Source: Rhizobium laguerreae
Lineage (GTDB): Bacteria > Pseudomonadota > Alphaproteobacteria > Rhizobiales > Rhizobiaceae
NCBI RefSeq assembly: GCF_002008165.1
Contig: NZ_MRDM01000020.1
Coordinates: 62,001-126,000, forward strand
DNA: 64,000 nucleotides
Reading direction: 5' to 3'
The notes under the pieces are model-generated. The model was given only the letters and a program-made list of their open reading frames with translations. It was not told the DNA's origin and made no database searches. The translations under genes and the position numbers were made by a program. Below are positions 55,532 to 63,280 of the stretch, one piece after another. Position 1 is the stretch's first letter. Each line of letters starts with the position of its first letter.

Positions 55532-55547
55532 GTTTACCGCAGTAAAC
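55532..55547. promoter_or_regulatory. parS-like site between repA and repB
   Basis: An identical copy of GTTTACCGCAGTAAAC in the 42-bp gap between repA and repB. Together with the copy inside repB it forms a two-site centromere spaced 82 bp apart, about eight helical turns. Confidence 0.85.
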
Positions 55548-55554
55548 TTCTCGG

Positions 55555-56769
55555 TCATTTCCGCCCCCATGCCTTGTGGATGAGATCGGCGATCTCGGTA
55601 TTGACGGAATCCATCGCCTCCATGGCGCGGTCATAGGTCGCGCGGGTAAACTGGTTCCGCTCGACTTCGTAAAGCGTCTGATTGGTCATCGCCGCATCGG
55701 AGATCGCGACGCTGCGCAACATCGGATTGGTGAGCACGTGGTACTTGAACATCGAACGCATGAAGGCGACCATTTGCGTCTGCGGCCCGTCCTGCGGATC
55801 GTAACGGGTGACGAGATAACGCAGCCAGTCGAGGTTCATGTTGCCGCCGGCACCTTTCAGTGTGTTGAGCACCTCGCCGAGCATCTGCAGAAATTGGCAC
55901 ATCGACATCACGTCGAGCATCTGAGGATGAACGGTGATCAGAACTGCTGTTGCGCCGCAAATGGCGCTCATGGTCAAGAAGCCGAGCTGGGGAGGGCAGT
56001 CGATGATGACCACGTCGTAATCGTCGGCGACTGAGGACAGCGCCTCGTCCAGCCGCGCGAAGAAGACGCGTCCATAGTCACCCGCCTTGCCCTGAGCAAG
56101 GACGCGCGGCGTATCGTGCTCGAATTCCATCAGTTCGAGATTGCCCGGCACCAGATGAAGGTTCGGGAAATTCGTCCGACGGATGATCTCTCTCAGCGGC
56201 CGCCGCTGATCGTCATAACGAATGGCGGCGTAGAGCGTCTCATTTTCGTTGACGTCGAACTCCGGTTGAAAACCGTGGATGGCGGAGAGAGAGGCCTGCG
56301 GATCGAGGTCGACGGCAAGGACACGGTGACCCGTCAGGGCAAGATGCTGGGCAAGGTGTGCCGCACTCGTCGTCTTGCCGCTGCCCCCTTTGAAGTTGAC
56401 GACGGCAACGACCTGCAGATGTTCGTTGTCGCGGCGATGACGCATATAATGCGTCCCGGCGCGGGCATTGTGCTCCAGGAAGCTCCGCATCTCTTCCATC
56501 TGCTCCGCCGTATAGGATCGACGGCCCGACGGCGTGACCTGGGGAAGGGCGCCTTTGCCCTCCAGCGACAGGTTGCGAAGATAGCCGCTGGTGACACCGA
56601 GGAAACGCGCCGCCTCGGCAAGCTGAAATTCCCTCAGACCCTTCAATGCACGCGGCGGAAACATCTCGAGCCGATGCTGCTTCAGCTTGTCGGACAGTTC
56701 CTGCGCCTGACCAATAATCAGCTGGTCGACATCAGAAATTGCTTTTTCTATCTGCGGTGCCATATTCAT
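55555..56769 (-). CDS. repA: Plasmid partitioning protein RepA (ParA-like)
   Basis: A 404-residue ParA-type ATPase. A helix-turn-helix part (AEAARFLGVTSGYLRNLSLEG, residues 51-71) is followed by the ParA domain with the deviant Walker A KGGSGKTT (127-134), the DLDPQASLS motif and IIDCPPQLGF. It segregates the replicon with RepB and autorepresses the operon. The ATG at 56769 gives MNMAPQIEKA; an ATG two codons later is possible. It is the first gene of repABC on the minus strand. Confidence 0.96.
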   Translation of the reverse strand: MNMAPQIEKAISDVDQLIIGQAQELSDKLKQHRLEMFPPRALKGLREFQLAEAARFLGVTSGYLRNLSLEGKGALPQVTPSGRRSYTAEQMEEMRSFLEHNARAGTHYMRHRRDNEHLQVVAVVNFKGGSGKTTSAAHLAQHLALTGHRVLAVDLDPQASLSAIHGFQPEFDVNENETLYAAIRYDDQRRPLREIIRRTNFPNLHLVPGNLELMEFEHDTPRVLAQGKAGDYGRVFFARLDEALSSVADDYDVVIIDCPPQLGFLTMSAICGATAVLITVHPQMLDVMSMCQFLQMLGEVLNTLKGAGGNMNLDWLRYLVTRYDPQDGPQTQMVAFMRSMFKYHVLTNPMLRSVAISDAAMTNQTLYEVERNQFTRATYDRAMEAMDSVNTEIADLIHKAWGRK

Positions 56770-56780
56770 GGAAATCTCGA

Positions 56781-56821
56781 AAATGCGATTTAAAAGCCCC
56801 GGGCGCTGTGAAACCGCATTT
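56781..56821. promoter_or_regulatory. Inverted repeat in the repA leader
   Basis: AAATGCG (56781-56787) and CGCATTT (56815-56821) lie 12-52 bp upstream of the repA start, around a GC-rich centre (AAGCCCCGGGCGCTGT). This is where RepA-RepB repress the operon in other repABC plasmids. The remaining gap up to 57327 has open frames on both strands but none with supporting features, so I call no gene in it. Confidence 0.4.
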
Positions 56822-57327
56822 AGCGCCGATTCTGGAGGGGTGGCAAGGCAAATAGGGTTAACAAGACCTTACCGTGAGGTTGTCCAATCTTTTTCAAAGG
56901 CTTGAACATGCCGCCCGGGCGGCCGCTGTCGGAGCAGCAATCGCGCATTCGCCAGCCGAATCGCAAGAGCAAGGCCGCGCAACCGGCATCATAGCCGATT
57001 GGATACTTCGGAAGCGAGATATCGAGCGTGCACAGCTCTTTGAAGTACGCCCGCAATGGGCAAAGCACCTGGACGGTCGGTGGCTGTTCAGGCCGCGTGG
57101 CGGAGAGCCGTCTTGATTGCTTGCCTGGGGGAGGGACACGCCGCTCCCGCCGAGGTTCTGCAACAGTGCGCCCAGCGCAAGATCCAGGCGATAGGCCGAG
57201 AATTCAGCGCCCAGCTCGGCGCCGTCCCCAGATAACGATCCAGCAAATGCAAATCGCAAGCAGACCCTTTCGGGAAATGCCACTGATTGTCCGGTCGGCC
57301 TGCCAGGCGCAACGCTGCGTTACCCGC

Positions 57328-57786
57328 CTATTCTCCGAGCGGAAGGATGATATCCGCTGCGGAGGCTCCCGATGTCAGACCGCGACTTTCCGCCTGCGCC
57401 ATCGCCTTCACCAGCGCGATGACCGTTTCGCGGATATTGCTGTCGGCGATCTTCAGAAAGGCGCGATTGAGTACCAATCCCTCTTTCGTTCGCAGGAATT
57501 CGGCGACCGGATCCATATTCGCGGATAGATCCAGCCCTTGCAGCGTCAACGGCTCGGAATTCTCCTGTTCGAAGAAGAAGCTCGGCGACGTGTGCAGCAC
57601 CTCGGCGATCCGCTGCAGCCGGCTCGCGCCGATGCGGTTGATGCCCTTCTCGTATTTTTGAACCTGCTGAAAGGTCACGCCGATCTGCTCGGCAAGCCGT
57701 TCCTGGCTCATCCCGAGCAACTGCCGGCGCATTCTGATGCGCGCCCCGACATAGCTGTCTATTGCATTCGCTGTCTTGACATTCAT
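57328..57786 (-). CDS. Xre-family regulator (PraR-like)
   Basis: A 152-residue regulator. The N-terminal helix-turn-helix (VGARIRMRRQLLGMSQERLA then FQQVQKYEKGINRIGASRLQ) is very similar in pattern to PraR, a rhizobial regulator of quorum sensing and surface attachment. The C-terminal ~80 residues are a helical region without a clear family (LVKAMAQAESRG). The start at 57786 is the ATG of MNVKTANA; a GTG one codon earlier exists. It is a stand-alone gene, so targets cannot be inferred. Confidence 0.85.
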   Translation of the reverse strand: MNVKTANAIDSYVGARIRMRRQLLGMSQERLAEQIGVTFQQVQKYEKGINRIGASRLQRIAEVLHTSPSFFFEQENSEPLTLQGLDLSANMDPVAEFLRTKEGLVLNRAFLKIADSNIRETVIALVKAMAQAESRGLTSGASAADIILPLGE

Positions 57787-58141
57787 CACGTGTGTTCAGC
57801 CTCGATCGCATTTTCAATCGGCGCAGCTGTAGTATCACCCGCATGGCTTTTCCATGGTTGTTTTCATACAGCACAGCGGATATGCGACGATCGCGGCCGA
57901 CTGTGATATGAAAGCCCCCGTCCAACGACGTGAAATCACGCAGAAATCACTCGGCGGCAGCGCAAATCGAGCAAAAGCCGTACCAATACGGATAAAACTG
58001 GGCTGTAATTGCGTTTCGGCTTACGCTAAATGCAATTCAGCGACCGTCGCACGAGAGTCTTCCCAGCCCCGATCGCCCGAAAATCCATCGAATAAAGCGA
58101 CATCGCACGGCACCGGCCGTGCCTGTGCAGGAGAAGTATTG

Positions 58142-59344
58142 ATGGCAACCGTTGCCGAGGGCGCGCCCCGTTTCGAAAAAACAACGATGTCTATCCTCGT
58201 GGCGGTCAGCTTCTGCCACATGCTGAACGACATCATGCAATCGCTACTCGCCTCTCTCTATCCGCTGTTCAAGGCGAACTACGATCTCGATTTCGTGCAG
58301 ATCGGTCTCCTCACCATGACTTTCCAGGTCACGGCTTCGCTGCTGCAGCCGCTGGTCGGCATCGTCACCGACCGCTGGCCAATGCCCTATTCGCTGCCGG
58401 TTGGTATGGCGAGTACCTTTTGCGGCCTCATTCTGCTCGGCAACGCCGGCAGCTTCGAACTGCTGCTGGTTGCCGCCAGCTTGATCGGCTTCGGCTCGGC
58501 GGTCTTCCATCCGGAATCTTCGCGCGTTGCCCGTCTTGCCTCCGGCGGTCGCCACGGTTTCGCGCAATCCTTCTTCCAGGTCGGTGGCAATGCCGGCCAG
58601 GCGATCGGTCCGCTGCTTGCCGCCTTTATCGTGCTGCCGCTCGGCCAGCACAGCGTCTCCTGGTTCGCCGCCATCGCCATGGTCGGCATGATCGTGCTGA
58701 GCTGGGTCGGCAACTGGTACATGAGCCACAGGCGCCAGAATGCCAGCAAGCCGGCAATAAGCCGGACCCTGCCGCTGCCGCAGAACCGGGTCATCGGGGC
58801 GTTGCTGATTCTTGTGCTGCTGACGGCAACGAAAAATGTCTACATGGCCAGCGTGTCGAGCTACTTCACCTTCTATGTCATCGACAAGTTTGCCCTCAGC
58901 GTGCAGCAGGCGCAGCTGATGCTCTTCCTGTTCCTCGGCTCGGTCGCCGTCGGCACCTTCCTCGGTGGACCGATCGGTGACCGCTTCGGCGCCCGTTTCG
59001 TCATCTGGTTCTCGATCCTCGGCGTCATTCCCTTCGCGCTCTTGCTTCCCTATGCGAACCTTTTCTGGACGGGCATACTCAGCGTCGTCATCGGCCTGGT
59101 CTTCGCTTCGGCCTTCTCGGCAATCGTCGTCTTCGCGCAGGAACTGGTGCCCGGGCGCGTCGGGCTGATTGCCGGGGTCTTCTTCGGCTTCGCATTCGGG
59201 GCAGGGGGGCTTGGTGCAGCGCTACTCGGCAGTTTCGCCGATACCCACGGCATCGATTTCGTCTACCGGATCTGCTCCTACCTGCCGCTGCTCGGTCTCC
59301 TGACGGTCTTCCTGCCGCGTATTCCCAAGCAGAAACCAGTCTGA
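58142..59344 (+). CDS. MFS transporter, fosmidomycin-resistance (Fsr) family
   Basis: A 400-residue membrane protein with twelve hydrophobic segments. HMLNDIMQSLLASLYPLFK and FQVTASLLQPLVGIVTDRW are at the start, FHPESSRVARLASGGRHGFAQ (the Fsr pattern) is near residue 120, and the second-half MFS motif GDRFGAR is near residue 278. Fsr exports fosmidomycin in E. coli; natural substrates of rhizobial homologues are unknown. The ATG at 58142 follows AGGAGAA, whereas a long upstream reading has no membrane character. It precedes the probable organosulfur cluster. Confidence 0.88.
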   Translation: MATVAEGAPRFEKTTMSILVAVSFCHMLNDIMQSLLASLYPLFKANYDLDFVQIGLLTMTFQVTASLLQPLVGIVTDRWPMPYSLPVGMASTFCGLILLGNAGSFELLLVAASLIGFGSAVFHPESSRVARLASGGRHGFAQSFFQVGGNAGQAIGPLLAAFIVLPLGQHSVSWFAAIAMVGMIVLSWVGNWYMSHRRQNASKPAISRTLPLPQNRVIGALLILVLLTATKNVYMASVSSYFTFYVIDKFALSVQQAQLMLFLFLGSVAVGTFLGGPIGDRFGARFVIWFSILGVIPFALLLPYANLFWTGILSVVIGLVFASAFSAIVVFAQELVPGRVGLIAGVFFGFAFGAGGLGAALLGSFADTHGIDFVYRICSYLPLLGLLTVFLPRIPKQKPV

Positions 59345-59552
59345 GGCGACACCGCTTACGGACAATCGATCGAGCCGGAATGTCACCAACACTCCGGCCC
59401 GATTTCGCACATCGCCGTCGCCCATAGGCCCGAACGTATTTTTCTCCTCCTATGAGGAAGAGGGATCACCATTCCTTTAATCCACTATTTTTATAGATAA
59501 TATTCGTGAGAATAATGACGTCGGTCTCGGCACGATATTGGAAGGAAATGGC

Positions 59553-60113
59553 ATGTCTGCTCACAAACTGGTCGGCCTTGCAGGTAGTTTCAACCGCCCC
59601 TCGAAGACCTTTGCGCTTGTCGAAAACATTGCCGGTCTCGCCGGGGAGAACTACGGCTTCGACAACACCATCTATGACCTGGCCGATGTCGGCCCCTCGC
59701 TTGGGCAGGCGCTGCGCCGTGACGACCTCGACAGTCGCGCCAGGGAAGTTATCGACGACATCGTCAATGCCGATGTCCTGGTCATCGGAGTGCCAACTTA
59801 CAAAGGCAGCTATCCCGGCCTCTTCAAGCATCTGATCGACCTGATCGACCCGCATGAACTGCGCGCCAAGCCAATCATCATCACTGCGACCGGCGGCGGC
59901 GACCGCCATGCGCTGATGGTCGAGCACCAGCTCCGCCCGCTCTTCGGTTTTTTCATGTCGCACACGCTGCCCACAGCGGTTTACGCGTCCGACCGCGACT
60001 TCACCGATTACCGTGTCTCGTCCGATCCACTTTCCAAGCGGATCGGCGAAGTCATCGGCGAGCTCAAGACGTTCTTTCCTGCGCGAAGTCGCGCCCTGAT
60101 TGCTGCCGAATGA
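59553..60113 (+). CDS. NAD(P)H-dependent FMN reductase (SsuE/MsuE-like)
   Basis: A 186-residue flavodoxin-like reductase. It begins LVGLAGSFNRPSKTFALVE (the phosphate-binding loop), and has GVPTYKGSYPGLFKHLIDL, typical of the SsuE/MsuE branch. It supplies reduced FMN to a partner monooxygenase; the LLM-class enzyme at the right edge is the obvious candidate. The start at 59553 has GGAAGGA upstream. A terminator follows it. Confidence 0.87.
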   Translation: MSAHKLVGLAGSFNRPSKTFALVENIAGLAGENYGFDNTIYDLADVGPSLGQALRRDDLDSRAREVIDDIVNADVLVIGVPTYKGSYPGLFKHLIDLIDPHELRAKPIIITATGGGDRHALMVEHQLRPLFGFFMSHTLPTAVYASDRDFTDYRVSSDPLSKRIGEVIGELKTFFPARSRALIAAE

Positions 60114-60135
60114 GGAATGCCGGAATGGGCTTGAG

Positions 60136-60166
60136 ACGGCGCCGAGGAGGCGCCGTTTTCATTTTT
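60136..60166 (+). terminator. Intrinsic terminator after the FMN reductase gene
   Basis: A perfect 8-bp stem (ACGGCGCC with GGCGCCGT, loop GAGGA) is followed by a T-rich tail (TTTTCATTTTT). Confidence 0.85.
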
Positions 60167-60196
60167 GGAGCATGCTCTCGAGCCGCAATTAATCCA

Positions 60197-60215
60197 TAAA
60201 TTTGGTGGAAATTTA
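60197..60215. promoter_or_regulatory. Palindrome upstream of the metQ-like gene
   Basis: TAAATTT-GGTGG-AAATTTA is a perfect dyad of 7-bp arms, 142 bp upstream of the binding-protein start. It is a candidate operator for a sulfur-responsive regulator. No known riboswitch pattern was recognised around it. Confidence 0.5.
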
Positions 60216-60357
60216 TCCTGCCGATATCGATGGCAGGGCAAGAGTTTTTCCGGCCCTTCCTCCACATCAGACATTCGTGCTTCGCTCCCGACCCGCGCAT
60301 TTGCCATGATCGGCCTGCTCGGGGCGTTCGGCCTCATTCAGTCAGGCGGGATATACA

Positions 60358-61197
60358 ATGACCAAGAACAAAAATCTTCACGGCTTCCACCTTTCGCGCC
60401 GGGCGGCTCTTGCCGCCGTCGCCGTTTCGGTGGCCGCAGTCTTTTCCTTTGCCGCTCCCGCTCCTTCCCATGCCGAGGATAAGTCGATCAAGGTCGGCAT
60501 CATGGCCGGCGAGGAGGAGGATATCTGGCGCGTGGTCGCGAGCGAGGCGGGCAAGGAGGGTCTCAAGATCGAGACCGTCATCTTCAACGACTACACCCAG
60601 CCGAATGAAGCGCTGGAGCGCGGCGAAATCGATGCCAACGCCTTCCAGCACCAGCCCTATCTCGACAACCAGATCCAGCAGCACGGCTATCACATCGTTC
60701 GCGTCGGTTATACCGGGGTCTGGCCGATCGGCCTTTACAGCAAGAAATACAAGTCCGTCGCAGAGATCCCGGAAGGTGCCGTCATCGGCGTGCCGAACGA
60801 TCCCTCGAACGAAGGCCGTGCGTTGCGCGTTCTCCAGAGCGAAGGCCTGATCAAACTGAAGGAGGGCGCCGGTATTCTCGCGACCGTCGCCGACGTCACC
60901 GACAATCCGAAAAAGATCGAGATCAAGGAACTAGACGCCGGCATCGTCGGCCGTTCGATCGACGATCTGGATGCCGGTATCGTCAACACCGACTGGGCGC
61001 TGAAGAGCGGTCTTTCGCCAGCTGAACGCATTGCCCAGGAACCGGTCGCCGACAATCCGTACCGCAACTTCATCGCCGTCAAGGACGACAACAAGGATGC
61101 CGAATGGGTCAAGACGCTTGTGTCTTCTTATCAGAACGACACCGTCAAGGCCGAATTCGACAAGGTCTACAAGGGCACGGGTCTCAGCGCCTATTGA
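60358..61197 (+). CDS. MetQ/NlpA-family substrate-binding protein
   Basis: A 279-residue periplasmic protein with a signal (LSRRAALAAVAVSVAAVFSF, cut near SHA-ED); there is no lipobox cysteine, so it is soluble, unlike E. coli MetQ. The mature part has KVGIMAGEEEDIWRVV, FNDYTQPNEALERGEIDANAFQHQPYLD, GLYSKKYKSV and IGVPNDPSNEGRAL, all family features. It serves the MetN/MetI-type ABC importer encoded after the palindromic element. The ligand could be methionine, its derivatives or another sulfur compound. Confidence 0.92.
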   Translation: MTKNKNLHGFHLSRRAALAAVAVSVAAVFSFAAPAPSHAEDKSIKVGIMAGEEEDIWRVVASEAGKEGLKIETVIFNDYTQPNEALERGEIDANAFQHQPYLDNQIQQHGYHIVRVGYTGVWPIGLYSKKYKSVAEIPEGAVIGVPNDPSNEGRALRVLQSEGLIKLKEGAGILATVADVTDNPKKIEIKELDAGIVGRSIDDLDAGIVNTDWALKSGLSPAERIAQEPVADNPYRNFIAVKDDNKDAEWVKTLVSSYQNDTVKAEFDKVYKGTGLSAY

Positions 61198-61215
61198 TCA
61201 GAGGCAGGGCTGGGG

Positions 61216-61489
61216 TTAGAGCCTTTCCGGGTTAGATTGAAGCATTCTGTTGGCTCGAACGGAGTCGGATGGTCGACCGGCCGGCGCGCGTCGTAGCCCA
61301 GCTCTACGGCCAAGCCGGCCGGTCGATCAGCCGGTCCGTTTTAGCCAACCCGAAGGGCCGGGCATCTTTGCGCCAGGGCAAAGGCGATCGGCTCGGACGT
61401 ACCAAGGGGTATGTCCATCGCCAATCGCCTTTGCCCTGACGAAAACCTGCTCCGGCAGAATGCTTCAATCTAACCCGGAAAGGCTCTAA
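61216..61489. mobile_element. 274-bp palindromic element with perfect 34-bp terminal inverted repeats
   Basis: The left arm 61216-61249 and right arm 61456-61489 are exact reverse complements. Both begin (from outside) TTAGAGCCTTTCCGGG. Inside are at least two more inverted repeats: CAGGGCAAAGGCGAT with ATCGCCTTTGCCCTG (near 61373 and 61422), and GTCGACCGGCCGGC with its counterpart near 61305. It encodes no protein. It could be a MITE-like or other palindromic intergenic repeat. I believe the motif recurs in Rhizobium genomes, but this is from memory. Confidence 0.75.
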
Positions 61490-61556
61490 GGCCTGCCGAG
61501 AGGCGGTCCGGGCGTTCTCTGCCCGGACCGCCTTCAGTATTTGTAAGGAAAAACAC

Positions 61557-62645
61557 ATGAATTCCCTTGTTTCCACCACGGCGATCGAGGCACAGTCGCA
61601 AGCGGCGGCTTCCGAAGAGGTGGTGAGACTGACCGACGTGAAACGGCGGTTCGGAGCCACTGCAGCCCTCGACGGTATTTCGCTGACGGTGAGGAGAGGC
61701 GAGATTCTCGGCATCATCGGCCGCAGCGGCGCCGGCAAATCGACGCTGATCCGCTGCCTGAACGGCCTGGAGCGCGCCGATAGCGGCGAGATCCTTATCG
61801 AAGGCCGAGACATCACCGGACTTTCAGAACAGGAATTGCAGCGGCTGCGCCGCCGCATCGGCATGATCTTCCAGCATTTCAATCTGCTTTCTGCCAAAAC
61901 AGTCGAGGAAAACGTCGCGCTGCCTCTGAAGATCGAGGGTCTTGCAAAGAACGAGCGCCTGAGGCGGGCGCATGAGCTGCTCGAACTCGTCGGCCTTGCA
62001 GACAAGGCGAAGGCTTATCCCGCGTCGCTGTCCGGCGGCCAGAAGCAACGCGTCGGCATCGCCCGGGCGCTGGCGGCACGCCCGGCACTGCTGTTGTCCG
62101 ACGAGGCAACATCGGCGCTCGATCCAGAAACGACCCGGTCGATCCTGGCATTGCTGAAGGACATCAATCGTAAGCTCGGACTGACCATTCTGCTGATCAC
62201 CCACGAGATGGAAGTGGTACGCGGCATTGCCGATCGCGTCGCGGTCATCGATGCCGGGCGGATCGTCGAGGAGGGGCAGGTCTGGTCGGTCTTCGCCAAT
62301 CCGCAGGCTGAAATCACCGGGAGCCTGCTTGGCGGCATCCGTCCGCAGCTTCCTGAGCATATCGCCGGCCGGCTGTCGGCGACGGCGGGCAGCGAAGCGA
62401 TCCTCAGCGTCGATCTCGCCGGGCCACAGGCGCAGGGCGCGCTATTTGCCGAACTCTCGGCAGCATTGCCGCATTCCTTCCGCCTCGTCCATGGCGGCAT
62501 CGACCATATCCAGAACCAGCCGGTGGCGCGGTTCTTCATCGCCGTTCCCGCGCGCGACCCCGCGCTTGCCGGAAAGGTTGAACAATTCCTGACGGCCCGG
62601 TCCGCCCGGGTGGAGGTGCTTGGTTATGACACCGATCATGCTTGA
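61557..62645 (+). CDS. MetN-type ABC transporter ATP-binding protein
   Basis: A 362-residue ATPase. Walker A is GRSGAGKST, the signature is LSGGQKQR, Walker B ALLLSDEATSALD is typical of MetN, and ITHEMEVVR is the H-loop. The C-terminal ~80 residues are the NIL ligand-sensing domain, which in E. coli MetN binds methionine and inhibits uptake. The final codons overlap the start of the permease gene. Separation from the binding-protein gene is entirely the palindromic element. Confidence 0.92.
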   Translation: MNSLVSTTAIEAQSQAAASEEVVRLTDVKRRFGATAALDGISLTVRRGEILGIIGRSGAGKSTLIRCLNGLERADSGEILIEGRDITGLSEQELQRLRRRIGMIFQHFNLLSAKTVEENVALPLKIEGLAKNERLRRAHELLELVGLADKAKAYPASLSGGQKQRVGIARALAARPALLLSDEATSALDPETTRSILALLKDINRKLGLTILLITHEMEVVRGIADRVAVIDAGRIVEEGQVWSVFANPQAEITGSLLGGIRPQLPEHIAGRLSATAGSEAILSVDLAGPQAQGALFAELSAALPHSFRLVHGGIDHIQNQPVARFFIAVPARDPALAGKVEQFLTARSARVEVLGYDTDHA

Positions 62646-63279
62646 ACTGCTTATTCGCTCCCTTTGGGAGACAGTCCTGATGACCCTCGCCTCGGGATTG
62701 ATCTCGCTCGTCGCCGGCCTGCCACTCGGCCTTGCCTTGGTTGCGACGGCGCGCGGCGGCATCGCCGAAAACCTCTGGATCAATCGCGTGCTAGGCGCAG
62801 TCATCAACGGCTTTCGCTCGGTGCCTTTCATCATCCTGCTGGTGGCGCTGATCCCACTGACGCGGCTGATCGTCGGCACCGCGCTCGGCACCTGGGCGGC
62901 CATCGTGCCGCTCGCCATCGCTGCAACGCCCTACTACGCCCGTATCGCCGAAGTATCGCTGCGCGAGGTCGACCGCGGGTTAATCGACGCCGTGCGCGCC
63001 ATAGGCGGCAACCGCTGGACGATCATTCGCGAGGTGCTGGTGCCTGAAGCGCTGCCAGGCATCGTCGCCGGTTTCACCGTCACGCTGGTAACGCTGATCG
63101 GCGCCTCGGCCATGGCCGGCGCGATCGGCGCCGGCGGCCTCGGCGACCTCGCCATCCGCTATGGCTATCAGCGTTTCGAAACCAGTGTGATGATCGCGGT
63201 GGTGGCCGTCCTCATCGTGCTCGTCTGCGGTATCCAGTGGCTTGGCGACCGGCTGGTCGCCGGGCTGGACCACCGATAA
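62626..63279 (+). CDS. MetI-type ABC transporter permease
   Basis: A 217-residue permease with five membrane segments and the coupling loop VDRGLIDAVRAIGGNRWTIIREVL. The length is that of MetI. The ATG at 62626 follows GGAGG and overlaps the MetN stop by 20 bp; ATG 62638 is the alternative. It completes the importer with the MetQ and MetN-type genes and is convergent with the monooxygenase gene by 1 bp. Confidence 0.91.
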   Translation: MTPIMLELLIRSLWETVLMTLASGLISLVAGLPLGLALVATARGGIAENLWINRVLGAVINGFRSVPFIILLVALIPLTRLIVGTALGTWAAIVPLAIAATPYYARIAEVSLREVDRGLIDAVRAIGGNRWTIIREVLVPEALPGIVAGFTVTLVTLIGASAMAGAIGAGGLGDLAIRYGYQRFETSVMIAVVAVLIVLVCGIQWLGDRLVAGLDHR

Positions 63280-63280
63280 A

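Noticed and set aside
56874..57283. Overlapping small frames on both strands in the repA-xre gap
   Set aside because: No family motif, no ribosome site, and both strands are open equally, as expected by chance at this GC content.
60167..60357. Possible SAM riboswitch before the metQ-like gene
   Set aside because: I could not find the conserved SAM-I or SAM-II core; only a simple dyad is seen.
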